From: Micavibrio aeruginosavorus ARL-13
Lineage (GTDB): Bacteria > Pseudomonadota > Alphaproteobacteria > Micavibrionales > Micavibrionaceae
Assembly (NCBI RefSeq): GCF_000226315.1
Contig: NC_016026.1
Location: 1,054,001-1,118,000 of the forward strand
Reading direction: 5' to 3'
Length of the DNA stretch: 64,000 bases
Position 1 is the first letter of the stretch. Every line of letters starts with the position of its first letter. Below, piece by piece: positions 17,313-25,625 of the stretch. Under the pieces are notes generated by a model. The model made no database searches. It was not told the DNA's origin and worked only from the letters and a program-made list of their open reading frames with translations. Both the position numbers and the translations under genes were made by a program.

Positions 17313-18770
17313 ATGTCATCCATCACACAAGACACCATCGATACCGTCAAATCCCTGAGCCACCAGTACGAAGCCGGGTTCGTGACGGATATTGAATCGG
17401 AGAAGGCCCCGAAGGGCCTGAGCGAAGACACCGTGCGCTTTATCAGCGCGAAGAAGGGTGAACCCGCATGGTTGCTGGAATGGCGTTTAAAGGCCTTCCG
17501 CCATTGGCAAAAAATGCCGGAACCGAAATGGGCGAAGGTGGATTTCCCCGAATTTGATTATCAGGATGCGTATTATTATTCCGCACCGAAAACCGCCGAT
17601 GACCGTCCGAAATCTTTGGATGAAGTCGATCCGAAATTGCTGGAAACCTATGCGAAGCTGGGCATTCCGCTGCGTGAGCAGGAAATGCTGGCCGGGGTTG
17701 CCGTGGATGCCGTGTTCGACTCCGTGTCCGTCGCCACCACGTTCCGCGGCAAGTTGAAGGAAGTGGGCGTTATTTTCTGCTCCATCTCCGAAGCGGTGAA
17801 GGAGTACCCGGAACTGGTGCAAAAATACATGGGATCGGTGGTGCCGATTTCCGACAACAAACACGCCTGCCTGAACTCCGCCGTGTTTACGGACGGATCG
17901 TTCGTCTACATTCCGCCCGGCGTGCGGTGTCCGATGGAACTGTCCACCTATTTCCGCATCAACGAAATGAACACGGGGCAATTTGAACGCACCCTGATTA
18001 TTGCGGATAAAGGCGCGTATGTGAGCTATCTCGAGGGCTGCACCGCCCCGATGCGCGACACCAACCAATTGCACGCCGCCGTGGTCGAACTGATCGCGCA
18101 CGAAGACGCCGAAATCAAATACTCCACGGTCCAAAACTGGTACCCGGGGGATGAAGAAGGCAAAGGCGGCATTTACAACTTCGTCACCAAACGCGGCCTG
18201 TGCGAAGGGGCCAATTCCAAAATTTCATGGACCCAAGTGGAAACAGGCTCCGCGATTACATGGAAATACCCATCCTGCGTTTTGAAGGGTGACAACAGCC
18301 AAGGCGAATTTTATTCGGTGGCCATCACCAACAATTACCAACAAGCCGACACCGGCACCAAAATGATCCATATTGGTCGCAACACAAAAAGCCGCATCAT
18401 CGCCAAAACCATTTCGGCGGGGAAATCGGATTCCACCTATCGCGGCCTGGTCAAAGTGATGCCAAAAGCCGAAGGCGCCCGCAACTTTACCCAGTGCGAC
18501 AGTCTGCTGATCGGCGATCAATGTGGCGCACACACCGTACCCTACGTCGAAAGCCGCAACCCGAAAGCGCATTTGGAACACGAAGCCACAACCAGCAAAA
18601 TCTCCGAAGACCAGCTGTTCTATTGCCAACAACGGGGTTTGAGTGAGGAAGAAGCTGTAGCCCTGATTGTCAACGGTTTCTGCCGCGAAGTCCTGCAAAA
18701 CCTGCCAATGGAATTTGCCGTTGAGGCGCAGAAGTTGGTGGCGATTTCGCTGGAGGGGAGTGTTGGGTGA
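17313..18770 (+). CDS. sufB: Fe-S cluster assembly scaffold SufB
   Basis: A 485-residue core scaffold subunit of SufBCD, where nascent Fe-S clusters are built. Typical segments are visible: [60 protein letters not shown] and, late, [20 protein letters not shown] followed by the C-terminal helix that contacts SufC. The invariant cysteine in YLEGCTAP is present. The length is normal. GGAG precedes the start by about 9 bases. It is directly downstream of the Rrf2 regulator. Confidence 0.97.
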   Translation: MSSITQDTIDTVKSLSHQYEAGFVTDIESEKAPKGLSEDTVRFISAKKGEPAWLLEWRLKAFRHWQKMPEPKWAKVDFPEFDYQDAYYYSAPKTADDRPKSLDEVDPKLLETYAKLGIPLREQEMLAGVAVDAVFDSVSVATTFRGKLKEVGVIFCSISEAVKEYPELVQKYMGSVVPISDNKHACLNSAVFTDGSFVYIPPGVRCPMELSTYFRINEMNTGQFERTLIIADKGAYVSYLEGCTAPMRDTNQLHAAVVELIAHEDAEIKYSTVQNWYPGDEEGKGGIYNFVTKRGLCEGANSKISWTQVETGSAITWKYPSCVLKGDNSQGEFYSVAITNNYQQADTGTKMIHIGRNTKSRIIAKTISAGKSDSTYRGLVKVMPKAEGARNFTQCDSLLIGDQCGAHTVPYVESRNPKAHLEHEATTSKISEDQLFYCQQRGLSEEEAVALIVNGFCREVLQNLPMEFAVEAQKLVAISLEGSVG

Positions 18771-18949
18771 TGTGGGACTTTTCTTTTTTTGATTTGTTAA
18801 ATCAATCGAGAGAATTACGTCGCTACCGCGTTCCGAATGAGAGAAAAATATCCCTGTTGGGGCGATTTGTCAGGTTTGTACTGTTCTGCCTGTGCCTGTT
18901 TATCGCCTATATCGTTATTAGAATGAGAATGTGGGCCTCTTGGGGCTAG
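18770..18949 (+). CDS. 59-residue single-pass membrane protein inside the suf operon
   Basis: ATG 18770 overlaps the sufB stop (TGATG) and the frame ends 12 bases before sufC. The product starts [20 protein letters not shown] and has one hydrophobic segment (about residues 34-50, FVLFCLCLFIAYIVIR), with positive residues on both flanks. The local DNA is more AT-rich than sufB and sufC. Both the overlap and the tight spacing support translation. It is not part of the standard SUF gene set and no family is recognised. Confidence 0.6.
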   Translation: MWDFSFFDLLNQSRELRRYRVPNERKISLLGRFVRFVLFCLCLFIAYIVIRMRMWASWG

Positions 18950-18961
18950 TAAATAGAGAGA

Positions 18962-19717
18962 ATGAAAATGCTGCAAATTAAAAACCTCCACGCCAATATC
19001 GATGGCAAAGAAATCCTGAAAGGTCTGTCGCTGGATATTCCGGCGGGGGAAGTTCATGCCATTATGGGGCCGAACGGGGCGGGGAAATCGACCCTGTCTT
19101 ACATTCTGGCTGGGCGTGAGGAATATGAAGTCACCGAAGGTGAAATCATTTTCAATGGCGTCAACATGCTGGATCTGGCCCCGGAAGAACGCGCGGCCGC
19201 TGGCCTGTTTTTGGCGTTCCAATACCCGGTGGAAATTCCGGGTGTGCAAATGACCAATTTCATGAAAACCGCGCTGAACGCCATTCGTAAACAACGCGGA
19301 GAGGCGGAGTTGGATGCGCTGGATTTCCTGAAATTGTTGAAAGCCAAGCAAAAGGATCTGGGGATCAGCGATGACATGCTGAAACGCCCGGTCAATGTTG
19401 GTTTTTCGGGTGGTGAGAAAAAGCGCAACGAAGTGTTGCAAATGGCCATGCTGAACCCGTCCTTCGCCGTTTTGGACGAAACGGATTCGGGGTTGGATAT
19501 TGATGCGTTGCGTATCGTCGCCGATGGCGTGAACCGCCTGCGCGCGCCGGAACGGTCGTTCCTGGTCATTACGCACTATCAACGCCTGTTGGATTATATC
19601 GTGCCGGACCATGTGCATGTTCTGGCAAATGGCAAAATCGTGAAATCCGGCGGCCCGGAACTGGCCAAGGAATTGGAAGCCAAGGGCTACGCCGATTTTA
19701 TGGGAGAGGCGGCGTAG
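18962..19717 (+). CDS. sufC: Fe-S cluster assembly ATPase SufC
   Basis: A 251-residue ABC-type ATPase of the SufBCD complex. It has Walker [15 protein letters not shown], the Q-loop region [13 protein letters not shown], the signature [13 protein letters not shown] and Walker [20 protein letters not shown] with the switch His in [11 protein letters not shown] binding dimerises SufC and reshapes SufB/SufD for cluster assembly. It sits between a small membrane-protein gene and the repeat/GIY-YIG cassette that separates it from sufD. Confidence 0.97.
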   Translation: MKMLQIKNLHANIDGKEILKGLSLDIPAGEVHAIMGPNGAGKSTLSYILAGREEYEVTEGEIIFNGVNMLDLAPEERAAAGLFLAFQYPVEIPGVQMTNFMKTALNAIRKQRGEAELDALDFLKLLKAKQKDLGISDDMLKRPVNVGFSGGEKKRNEVLQMAMLNPSFAVLDETDSGLDIDALRIVADGVNRLRAPERSFLVITHYQRLLDYIVPDHVHVLANGKIVKSGGPELAKELEAKGYADFMGEAA

Positions 19718-19734
19718 GTTCATATTCTTTCGCC

Positions 19735-19804
19735 CGTCATTGCCCGGTTTATCCGGGCAATCCATGGGTTGGTATGGATTACCCGAACAAGTCGGGTAAT
19801 GACG
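19735..19804. repeat. 70-bp palindromic repeat, class B, copy 1
   Basis: The outer ends CGTCATTgCCCG and CGGGTAATGACG are inverted, and each half folds as its own hairpin (GCCCGG-tttat-CCGGGC; ACCCGA-acaag-TCGGGT). It differs from copy 2 at 20129-20198 by one base in 70 and is in the same orientation. It ends 12 bases before the GIY-YIG gene. Confidence 0.95.
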
Positions 19805-19815
19805 AAGGAGGAGGA

Positions 19816-20109
19816 ATGGAAAAGCGATTTTGGGTTTATATGCTGGCCAGTCAGAAACAGGGAACCCTGTATATTGGCGTAACATCGGACCTGATAAAGC
19901 GGATTTGGGAACACAAGAATAAGGTTGTTGAAGGGTTCACGGAAAAATACGACGTTCATAATCTGGTCTGGTTTGAAGATCATGCGACTGCTGATGCGGC
20001 GATCAGGAAAGAAAAGCGTCTGAAAAAATATGAACGGCAATGGAAAATAAACCTGATTGAAGAGAAAAACCCGGAATGGGTGTGCCTGTATGATGAAATT
20101 TGTAAATGA
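19816..20109 (+). CDS. GIY-YIG nuclease-superfamily protein
   Basis: A 97-residue protein consisting of a single GIY-YIG domain of the small UPF0213/YhbQ-like type. It has FWVYMLAS and TLYIGVTSDL for the two strand motifs, the catalytic-type Arg in LIKRIWEHK and the metal-binding Glu in AAIRKEKRLKKYER. ATG 19816 follows a very strong GGAGGAGG ribosome binding site. An upstream in-frame ATG at 19774 would add 14 residues encoded by the palindromic repeat. It lies between two 70-bp direct copies of the class B repeat, within the suf operon and on the same strand. It has no known role in Fe-S assembly and looks like an inserted cassette. Confidence 0.92.
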   Translation: MEKRFWVYMLASQKQGTLYIGVTSDLIKRIWEHKNKVVEGFTEKYDVHNLVWFEDHATADAAIRKEKRLKKYERQWKINLIEEKNPEWVCLYDEICK

Positions 20110-20128
20110 TGCCCATAATCTAAATTTC

Positions 20129-20198
20129 CGTCATTGCCCGGTTTATCCGGGCAATCCATGGGCTGGTATGGATTACCCGAACAAGTCGGGTAATGACG
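20129..20198. repeat. 70-bp palindromic repeat, class B, copy 2
   Basis: It is identical to copy 1 except C for T in the middle (catgggCtgg). It starts 20 bases after the GIY-YIG stop and ends 20 bases before sufD, leaving sufD its own GGAGGGA ribosome binding site. Confidence 0.95.
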
Positions 20199-20217
20199 GG
20201 TGGAGGGATTGAGTAAC

Positions 20218-21462
20218 ATGACCGCACAAACCGCAACCATCACCGTCCTTGAACCACGCACGCCGTACCAACCGGAAACGGCGAGCGGGGTGCTGGCGGC
20301 GTATGATGGGTTTTCCGATACGTTGTTGCATGAGCCGGACTGGCTGGCCGCGTGCCGTGATAAAGCGCGCGAAATTGTCGCCCGTCGCGGGTTGCCGACG
20401 GCGAAGCTGGAGGGTTGGAAATACACCAACATCCTGCCCGTCGTGAAAGCGATCAATCAAGCCGGCACGGTGAACATCACCCATAAAGAAGGCCACGGCA
20501 TTACCGTGAACTCTCTGGCCGGAATGCTGGGCGAGGACTGGGTGCAAAAGGCCATTTCCGCACCGTTGTCGGATAAAGAATACAACGCCGAAAACACGCT
20601 GTGGTATTTGGGCAATCTGTTCCTGCGCGATGGGTTGGTCATTGATGTGCCCGCCAATACCGAAGCCAAAACGCCATTGGATTTAACCATGGTCGCCGAT
20701 GGCGGCTTGGCGAATGCGCGGTTGATTATCCGTCTGGGCGCGAATGCCCGCCTGACCGTGATTGAACATCACACTGGCACAGGCGCGTATTGGAAGAATA
20801 TCCAGACGCAGATCATTCTGGCCGATGGCGCGCATCTCACCCATGTGCGGTATCAGGAAGACAGCGAACAGGCCGTCCACACCCAATTGACGCACAGCGT
20901 TCTGGGCAAGGATTCCGGGTATGAGGGTATTGTGTTTTCCACGGGTTCCCGCCTGTTCCGCAATCAATTGCACGGCGTGATGAACGGGGCCGGGGCGGTC
21001 TGTTCGCTCAGCGCCGTGAACCTGCTGACCGGGCAACAACATGGCGATACGACCATTCTGGTTGATCACATGGCCCCGAACGGCAATTCAAACCAGAATA
21101 TCCGCACCGTTCTGGACGGCACCGCCCATGGCGTGTTTCAGGGCAAAGTGCATGTGCATCAACCGGCGCAGAAAACCGACGGCTATCAATTGTCCAAATC
21201 CCTGATCCTGAATGAAGGGGCGGAGATGGATACGAAGCCGGAGCTGGAAATTTACGCCGATGATGTGAAATGCTCGCACGGCGCGACCACCGGGCAACTG
21301 GATGAAGGGCCGCTGTTTTACATGCGCGCCCGCGGTATTCCGGAGGCACAGGCCCGTGCCTTGCTGATCGAGGCGTTCGTGGACGAAGCGTTTGACCGGG
21401 TGGCCGATGAAACAATTCAATCCGTGTTGAAAGACAAGGTGAAAGCATGGCTGGCGTCGTAA
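20218..21462 (+). CDS. sufD: Fe-S cluster assembly protein SufD
   Basis: A 414-residue partner of SufB in the SufBC2D scaffold, needed for iron acquisition. The N-terminal helical part contains KLEGWKYTNI. The beta-helix core is followed by the family segments HQPAQKTDGYQLSKSLILN, then EIYADDVKCSHGATTGQLDE and the C-terminal YMRARGIPEAQARALLIEAF. The conserved His in KCSHGAT is present. ATG 20218 begins MTAQTATITV; upstream in-frame codons to 20200 arise from the repeat. The stop overlaps the sufS start by 16 bases. Confidence 0.95.
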   Translation: MTAQTATITVLEPRTPYQPETASGVLAAYDGFSDTLLHEPDWLAACRDKAREIVARRGLPTAKLEGWKYTNILPVVKAINQAGTVNITHKEGHGITVNSLAGMLGEDWVQKAISAPLSDKEYNAENTLWYLGNLFLRDGLVIDVPANTEAKTPLDLTMVADGGLANARLIIRLGANARLTVIEHHTGTGAYWKNIQTQIILADGAHLTHVRYQEDSEQAVHTQLTHSVLGKDSGYEGIVFSTGSRLFRNQLHGVMNGAGAVCSLSAVNLLTGQQHGDTTILVDHMAPNGNSNQNIRTVLDGTAHGVFQGKVHVHQPAQKTDGYQLSKSLILNEGAEMDTKPELEIYADDVKCSHGATTGQLDEGPLFYMRARGIPEAQARALLIEAFVDEAFDRVADETIQSVLKDKVKAWLAS

Positions 21463-22700
21463 AAATGCCATCGCAGAACGATTTTGCGCGGTACCGGGAT
21501 GATTTCCCGGTGCTGGCCCGCCCCATGAATGGCCAGAAACTGGCCTACATGGATACGGCGTCCAGCGCGCAGAAACCGCGTGCGGTGATTGACGCTTTGC
21601 GCGAAGCCTTGGACCGCGATTACGCCAACATTCACCGCGGCTTATACGCGCTGTCGCAAACGACGACGCAGAAATTCGAAGCCACACGCCGCAAGGTTGC
21701 CGATTTTATCGGGGCATCATCCGAAAACGAAATCGTCTTCACCCGCAACACGACCGAAGCCATCAATCTGGTCGCGCAAAGCTGGGGCCGCACCAATTTG
21801 AAGGCGGGCGATGAAATCATCATTTCCGGCATGGAACACCACGCCAATATCGTGCCGTGGCAATTGCTACACGATCAAATTGGTATCGTGCTGAAAATCA
21901 TTCCGGTGCTGCCGAATGGCACGCTGGATATGGATGCGTTTGACGGCTTGCTGTCCGACCGCACGCGGTTCGTGTCGATTGTGCATGTGTCGAACGCGCT
22001 TGGCACCATCAACCCGGTTGAAACCATCATCCGCAAAGCCAAGGCGTATAACGCCGATATTCTGGTTCTGGTCGATGGGTCGCAATCGGTTACGCATATG
22101 CCGGTGAATGTTTTGGGGTTGGGTTGTGACTTCTTCGCTTTTACGGGGCACAAATTATATGGCCCGACCGGGGTTGGGGTTCTGTATGGCCGCGCGGCCC
22201 TGCTGAACGCCATGCCGCCTTATCAAGGCGGCGGGGATATGATCGAAACGGTCAGTTTCGCCCAAACCACCTATAAACCCGCCCCGGCCCGGTTTGAGGC
22301 CGGAACCCCGGCCATTGCCGAGGTGATTGCTCTGGGGGCAGCCATTGATTACGTGGCCGCCATTGGCATGGACAATATTGCGGCGCACGAGGGTATGCTT
22401 CTGGCTAGCTTAGTGGAACAACTGGAAACTGTGCCGGGCCTGACCTTTTACGGCACCGGGCCGGACAAGGCGGGCATTGTCAGCTTTACCGCCGATTGGG
22501 GCCATCCATCTGATATCGCTATGATTTTGGACCAATGCGGGGTGGCCGTGCGCACCGGGCACCATTGCTGTATGCCCCTGATGCAGGGGTTCGGGGTTGA
22601 GGGGACGGTCCGGGCCTCGTTAGGGTTATATTCAAATGTAGATGACATAATCTCTCTGATGAATGGGGTGACGAAGGCACACAAACTTCTCGGAGCGTAG
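21447..22700 (+). CDS. sufS: Cysteine desulfurase SufS
   Basis: A 417-residue PLP enzyme that takes sulfur from cysteine as a persulfide for cluster assembly. The PLP lysine lies in FFAFTGHKLYGPTGVG, the substrate-loop cysteine in VRTGHHCCMPLM, and EIVFTRNTTEAINLVAQSW and GMEHHANIVPWQ are group II features. The start overlaps sufD, indicating translational coupling. No sufE or sufU is visible in the window, so the sulfur acceptor is encoded elsewhere or replaced by another protein. Confidence 0.96.
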   Translation: MAGVVKMPSQNDFARYRDDFPVLARPMNGQKLAYMDTASSAQKPRAVIDALREALDRDYANIHRGLYALSQTTTQKFEATRRKVADFIGASSENEIVFTRNTTEAINLVAQSWGRTNLKAGDEIIISGMEHHANIVPWQLLHDQIGIVLKIIPVLPNGTLDMDAFDGLLSDRTRFVSIVHVSNALGTINPVETIIRKAKAYNADILVLVDGSQSVTHMPVNVLGLGCDFFAFTGHKLYGPTGVGVLYGRAALLNAMPPYQGGGDMIETVSFAQTTYKPAPARFEAGTPAIAEVIALGAAIDYVAAIGMDNIAAHEGMLLASLVEQLETVPGLTFYGTGPDKAGIVSFTADWGHPSDIAMILDQCGVAVRTGHHCCMPLMQGFGVEGTVRASLGLYSNVDDIISLMNGVTKAHKLLGA

Positions 22701-22703
22701 AGT

Positions 22704-23159
22704 ATGGGGATCTTAAAATTTTCGGCGGCTGTCGGCGGGGCAGTCGGGACTTTCTTAGCTGTTTCAACGTTTTCCAGTCCGGTGAAAAGCACAGAAAGGT
22801 TCGTCAATAACTGCATATCGGGGTATGAAAAAGAAGGCGAAAGCAACCCGTTGCTGGACGGGGTGGATAAAGCCGGTTTCTGTGGGTGTCTGGCGGAAAA
22901 GAAAATTGATGATAATTTCACCTATGACACTATGAAACCGTGCATGGACGCCCATATGAAGGAACCAGTGGTCCGGTTTTGTGAGGACGATTTGTCCAAG
23001 CAGATGGAAGGTTACGTGAATTGCGAATGCATCTATGATCACACGGCCCAATGGGTGTTCAAAAGTGCGGCGGCGGCCAGCCACAAGGGGCCACAATTAA
23101 GTAAAGCGGACGAAACGCAAGCGTCCATCACCATGATACAAGAATGTGAATTCAGATGA
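22704..23159 (+). CDS. Cysteine-rich exported or membrane-anchored protein in the suf operon
   Basis: A 151-residue protein starting three bases after sufS and overlapping sufT by four bases (ATGA), so firmly inside the operon. MGILKFSAAVGGAVGTFLAV resembles a signal peptide or anchor. The rest contains eight cysteines in pairs (NNCISG, FCGCLAE, KPCMDA, RFCEDD, NCECIYD, QECEFR). The pattern suggests disulfides in the periplasm or metal binding. It is not a recognised SUF component, and its role is unknown. Confidence 0.75.
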   Translation: MGILKFSAAVGGAVGTFLAVSTFSSPVKSTERFVNNCISGYEKEGESNPLLDGVDKAGFCGCLAEKKIDDNFTYDTMKPCMDAHMKEPVVRFCEDDLSKQMEGYVNCECIYDHTAQWVFKSAAAASHKGPQLSKADETQASITMIQECEFR

Positions 23160-23581
23160 GTTTGACGAAACCAGTAGCTGATGAAAGCATGTTGCGAAAC
23201 GCCTTGGGCGATGAAGGATTTGACGAATTGGCCGAGCCGCCAAACGTCGAAGCAACACGCGCGCATCCGCTCTGGCCGCAAATCGTCAAAAACCTGCGCG
23301 CGGTCTATGACCCCGAAATTCCGGTGAATATTTATGAACTGGGCCTGATTTACAAGGTCGACATTCGCGACGGGCTGGACGGCAAGGCTGACGTCTTCGT
23401 GGAAATGTCGCTGACATCCCCCGGATGCCCGGTGGCTCAGGAAATGCCCGGCATGGTCCAGGGCGCAATCTTCCCGGTCGATGGTATCGGCAATGTCGAT
23501 GTTGAAATTGTCTGGGATCCGACCTGGGACCCGTCTTTCATGGCGGAAACGGCGAAACTGCAACTGAATATGTTTACGTGA
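23156..23581 (+). CDS. sufT: SufT/MIP18-family Fe-S maturation protein (DUF59)
   Basis: A 141-residue protein. After a ~45-residue N-terminal part comes the DUF59 core: AVYDPEIPVNIYELGLIYKV and MSLTSPGCPVAQEMP, with the conserved Asp, Pro and Cys residues. It ends in the WDPTWDPSFM segment typical of the SUF-linked group. Family members assist maturation of specific Fe-S proteins. It is coupled by 4-base overlap to the gene upstream and followed after 8 bases by sufA. Confidence 0.93.
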   Translation: MSLTKPVADESMLRNALGDEGFDELAEPPNVEATRAHPLWPQIVKNLRAVYDPEIPVNIYELGLIYKVDIRDGLDGKADVFVEMSLTSPGCPVAQEMPGMVQGAIFPVDGIGNVDVEIVWDPTWDPSFMAETAKLQLNMFT

Positions 23582-23589
23582 TAACGACC

Positions 23590-23946
23590 ATGCCGAATGA
23601 TCCAATTATCTTGACCGACGGGGCCGTTGCGGCCATCAAGTCCAAAACCGCGTTGAAAGACGGCGCGATTGGCCTGCGCCTGACCATCAAATCCACGGGC
23701 TGTTCCGGGAACAGTTATAAAATGGAACATGTGATGGAAGAAACGGCCGCCGATGACCGGTTTGAAAAAGACGGGGCCGTCCTGTTCATCCCAAAAATCC
23801 ATTCATGGATGTTGTTTGGTATGACCATCGGGTACGAGGAGGGTGACATGCAATCCGGCTTTACCTTCAACAACCCGAACGAAACGGGGCGCTGCGGCTG
23901 CGGCGAATCCTTCACCATCGACCCGGGCAAACGCGCGCCGGGGTAG
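23590..23946 (+). CDS. sufA: A-type Fe-S carrier SufA/IscA
   Basis: A 118-residue HesB-like protein with the three cysteines of A-type carriers: STGCSGNSY and the C-terminal GRCGCGESF. These proteins accept clusters from SufBCD and hand them to apo-proteins. ATG 23590 was chosen; the upstream GTG at 23578 overlaps the sufT stop codon region and lacks a ribosome binding site. It is the last gene of the suf operon and a terminator follows. Confidence 0.95.
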   Translation: MPNDPIILTDGAVAAIKSKTALKDGAIGLRLTIKSTGCSGNSYKMEHVMEETAADDRFEKDGAVLFIPKIHSWMLFGMTIGYEEGDMQSGFTFNNPNETGRCGCGESFTIDPGKRAPG

Positions 23947-23974
23947 GGCCCGTGGCTCCTTATTTCACGGCAAC

Positions 23975-24000
23975 AAAAAAGCCCCCAACGGGGGCTTCTT
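23975..24000. terminator. Intrinsic terminator at the end of the suf operon
   Basis: AAAAAAGCCCCC-AAC-GGGGGCTTCTT, 28 bases after sufA and facing the convergent small gene at 24027. Confidence 0.9.
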
Positions 24001-24026
24001 GTTATTCGATCTGTACGGGCAACGTC

Positions 24027-24194
24027 TTAGTTGTTGTCCAGGTTCAGCGCCACGAAAGCCAGCGGCATGAAGCCGTCGCAAGAGGCGGAGATTTGCGGAA
24101 CCAAACGTTTCGTCGCGGCGCGAACTTCGTCGCTTCTTTTAACAGCGGCTTGAACGTTCAGGAAAGCTTGCAGTGCGTTCAGATCGTTTTTCAT
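24027..24194 (-). CDS. Small protein of 55 residues, unknown function
   Basis: Read from ATG 24194 to TAA 24027. It starts MKNDLNALQAFLNVQAAVKR, continues SDEVRAATKRLVPQISASCD and ends ALNLDNN. AGAGGGG lies about 7 bases upstream of the ATG, a strong ribosome binding site. The next minus-strand gene upstream ends 14 bases before this start, so it is probably the last gene of a three-gene operon (25438 to 24027). It is helical with one cysteine; no family is recognised. Confidence 0.65.
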   Translation of the reverse strand: MKNDLNALQAFLNVQAAVKRSDEVRAATKRLVPQISASCDGFMPLAFVALNLDNN

Positions 24195-24208
24195 GTTGTA
24201 GTCCCCTC

Positions 24209-24796
24209 TTATTTTTGTTTTTCGAGGTTATCGAAATACACATCTGTCAGGTGGTCGCCCGGTCCGTTGGATATGTATGCCTCGTATATATCACCGTGCC
24301 CGAAGGATTTGATGGAGTCAATAAATTCCGACCCATTGCCCACAGCTTCAAGCTCTTGGGCAATTTTACACATTGTGACGATTATGTCAAGCATTTTGGC
24401 GTGATACTGGGCCTCGAAGGCGACGGGGTCCATATCCGCAGTGGGGGTGCCGTGGCCGGTCATTTGCTGCTGCGCCTGACGCAGGGCGCCGCCCAATTCC
24501 AGCACGTGGGATGGGCTTATCGTATTGATATCGCTGGATATTCCAAGATAAACAGCGCGGTTCTCCGGGCTGAAGGCTTGCCCCGATTTATGGCGTAAGA
24601 CTTTGATTTGAATGTTATTTTGGTATGCCCAGCGCACCAGTTTCAACCCGGCGGCGGACCGTTCCAGCGTGGTTTCGGCGGCGTGGCGTAATTTATCGGC
24701 CTGTGGGTGGGTGTAATCAATCGCGGCGTTCTGGGCTTGCCCGGTGCCAAACGCGCCCTGCAACTTGCCAAACGGGGAATCAGATGTCGAAGCCAT
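24209..24796 (-). CDS. Unknown soluble protein, 195 residues
   Basis: Starts MASTSDSPFGKLQGAFGTGQ after a GAGAGGG ribosome binding site. The layout is a helix, then IQIKVLRHKSGQAFSPENRA and YLGIS, then LELGGALRQAQQQ, then DMDPVAFEAQYHAKMLDIIV. It recalls small bacterial zinc-peptidase-like domains in which a HExxH helix sits at the LELGGALRQ position. Here the zinc ligands are absent, so if the resemblance is real it is an inactive member. That is inference only. It is the middle gene of a minus-strand trio. Confidence 0.65.
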   Translation of the reverse strand: MASTSDSPFGKLQGAFGTGQAQNAAIDYTHPQADKLRHAAETTLERSAAGLKLVRWAYQNNIQIKVLRHKSGQAFSPENRAVYLGISSDINTISPSHVLELGGALRQAQQQMTGHGTPTADMDPVAFEAQYHAKMLDIIVTMCKIAQELEAVGNGSEFIDSIKSFGHGDIYEAYISNGPGDHLTDVYFDNLEKQK

Positions 24797-24823
24797 GATC
24801 GTGTATCCCTCTCAATAAAATTC

Positions 24824-25438
24824 TTAGCGGGCCATGTCGCCAGCGCTGTACCCGGATGTGCTGATGGATGAAGACATCAGCATTTGGGTGTCCAGAACAT
24901 TGACGCGGCCGCGTTTATCGACGGTGATGACGGCGCGCACCAGCGTGCCCAGATACACCATCGATGTTTTGATCGTAAAATCGCCTGCGATGTTGGCGTT
25001 GATTTCAGGTGGTTGGTGGTGCACGGCAATCGCGGCCACCTGATCGCCGGACAAGGCGTCCAGCGCGGGGTGATCCTGCATGCGATCAATCACGAAAATA
25101 TCGCCATCTGGGCCTGACACATGTTCGAAGAAGAAGGTGAGGTAATCCATCACGTTCGATGGATCGAGGAACAGATGGCCCGCATCATTTGCCGCATAAA
25201 TCGGCATCACCGACCCGTCGAGATAGAAATAGGTTTTCCCATCGCCCAGATAGTCAAACGAGAATGAGGGCAGGGATGCATAGTTGGTCAGACGGTAGAG
25301 CAACAGGTTGCGATAGAATGACAGCTTGTGGCATTTGGCTTCGCTGGTCGTCGGCGCAAACAGCCCAGAATCGCCAGCGGTCTTAACGCTGTCGATCATG
25401 GCGATGGTGCGGTCACGGTCCAGACGGTGCCATTGCAT
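24824..25438 (-). CDS. Unknown soluble protein, 204 residues
   Basis: Begins MQWHRLDRDRTIAMIDSVKT. The central part is rich in aromatic and acidic residues (FSFDYLGDGKTYFYLDGSVM, PIYAANDAG, VMDYLTFFFEHV). The C-terminal half has regular strands (GDFTIKTSMVYLGTLVRAVI, VNVLDTQML). There is no signal peptide and no catalytic motif that I recognise. It is first in the minus-strand trio, 27 bases ahead of the next gene. The promoter would lie in 25439-25542, before the palindromic repeat. Confidence 0.65.
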   Translation of the reverse strand: MQWHRLDRDRTIAMIDSVKTAGDSGLFAPTTSEAKCHKLSFYRNLLLYRLTNYASLPSFSFDYLGDGKTYFYLDGSVMPIYAANDAGHLFLDPSNVMDYLTFFFEHVSGPDGDIFVIDRMQDHPALDALSGDQVAAIAVHHQPPEINANIAGDFTIKTSMVYLGTLVRAVITVDKRGRVNVLDTQMLMSSSISTSGYSAGDMAR

Positions 25439-25542
25439 GTGAAAATATCCCTGATTGGGCGAAATGGATGCCCCTTAAAAATTCGCGATAACTATACCGT
25501 TAAATAAGGCTGGGCCATACCAAAAAAAGCTATTCTTTCTGT

Positions 25543-25610
25543 GTCATCCCGGCGAAAGCCGGGATCTTCTTCCATTATGGCTGGAAGACCCCGGCTTTCG
25601 CCGGGGTAAC
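25543..25610. repeat. Palindromic intergenic repeat, class A
   Basis: Two hairpins, CCCGGCGAAAGCCGGG and CCCCGGCTTTCGCCGGGG, joined by a 22-base centre with ends GTCAT/GTAAC. The whole element is an imperfect palindrome. Its centre runs opposite to that of the copy at 38071-38138. It lies between dusA and the trio of unknown genes. Confidence 0.93.
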
Positions 25611-25625
25611 GGTCATATGGGGCTG

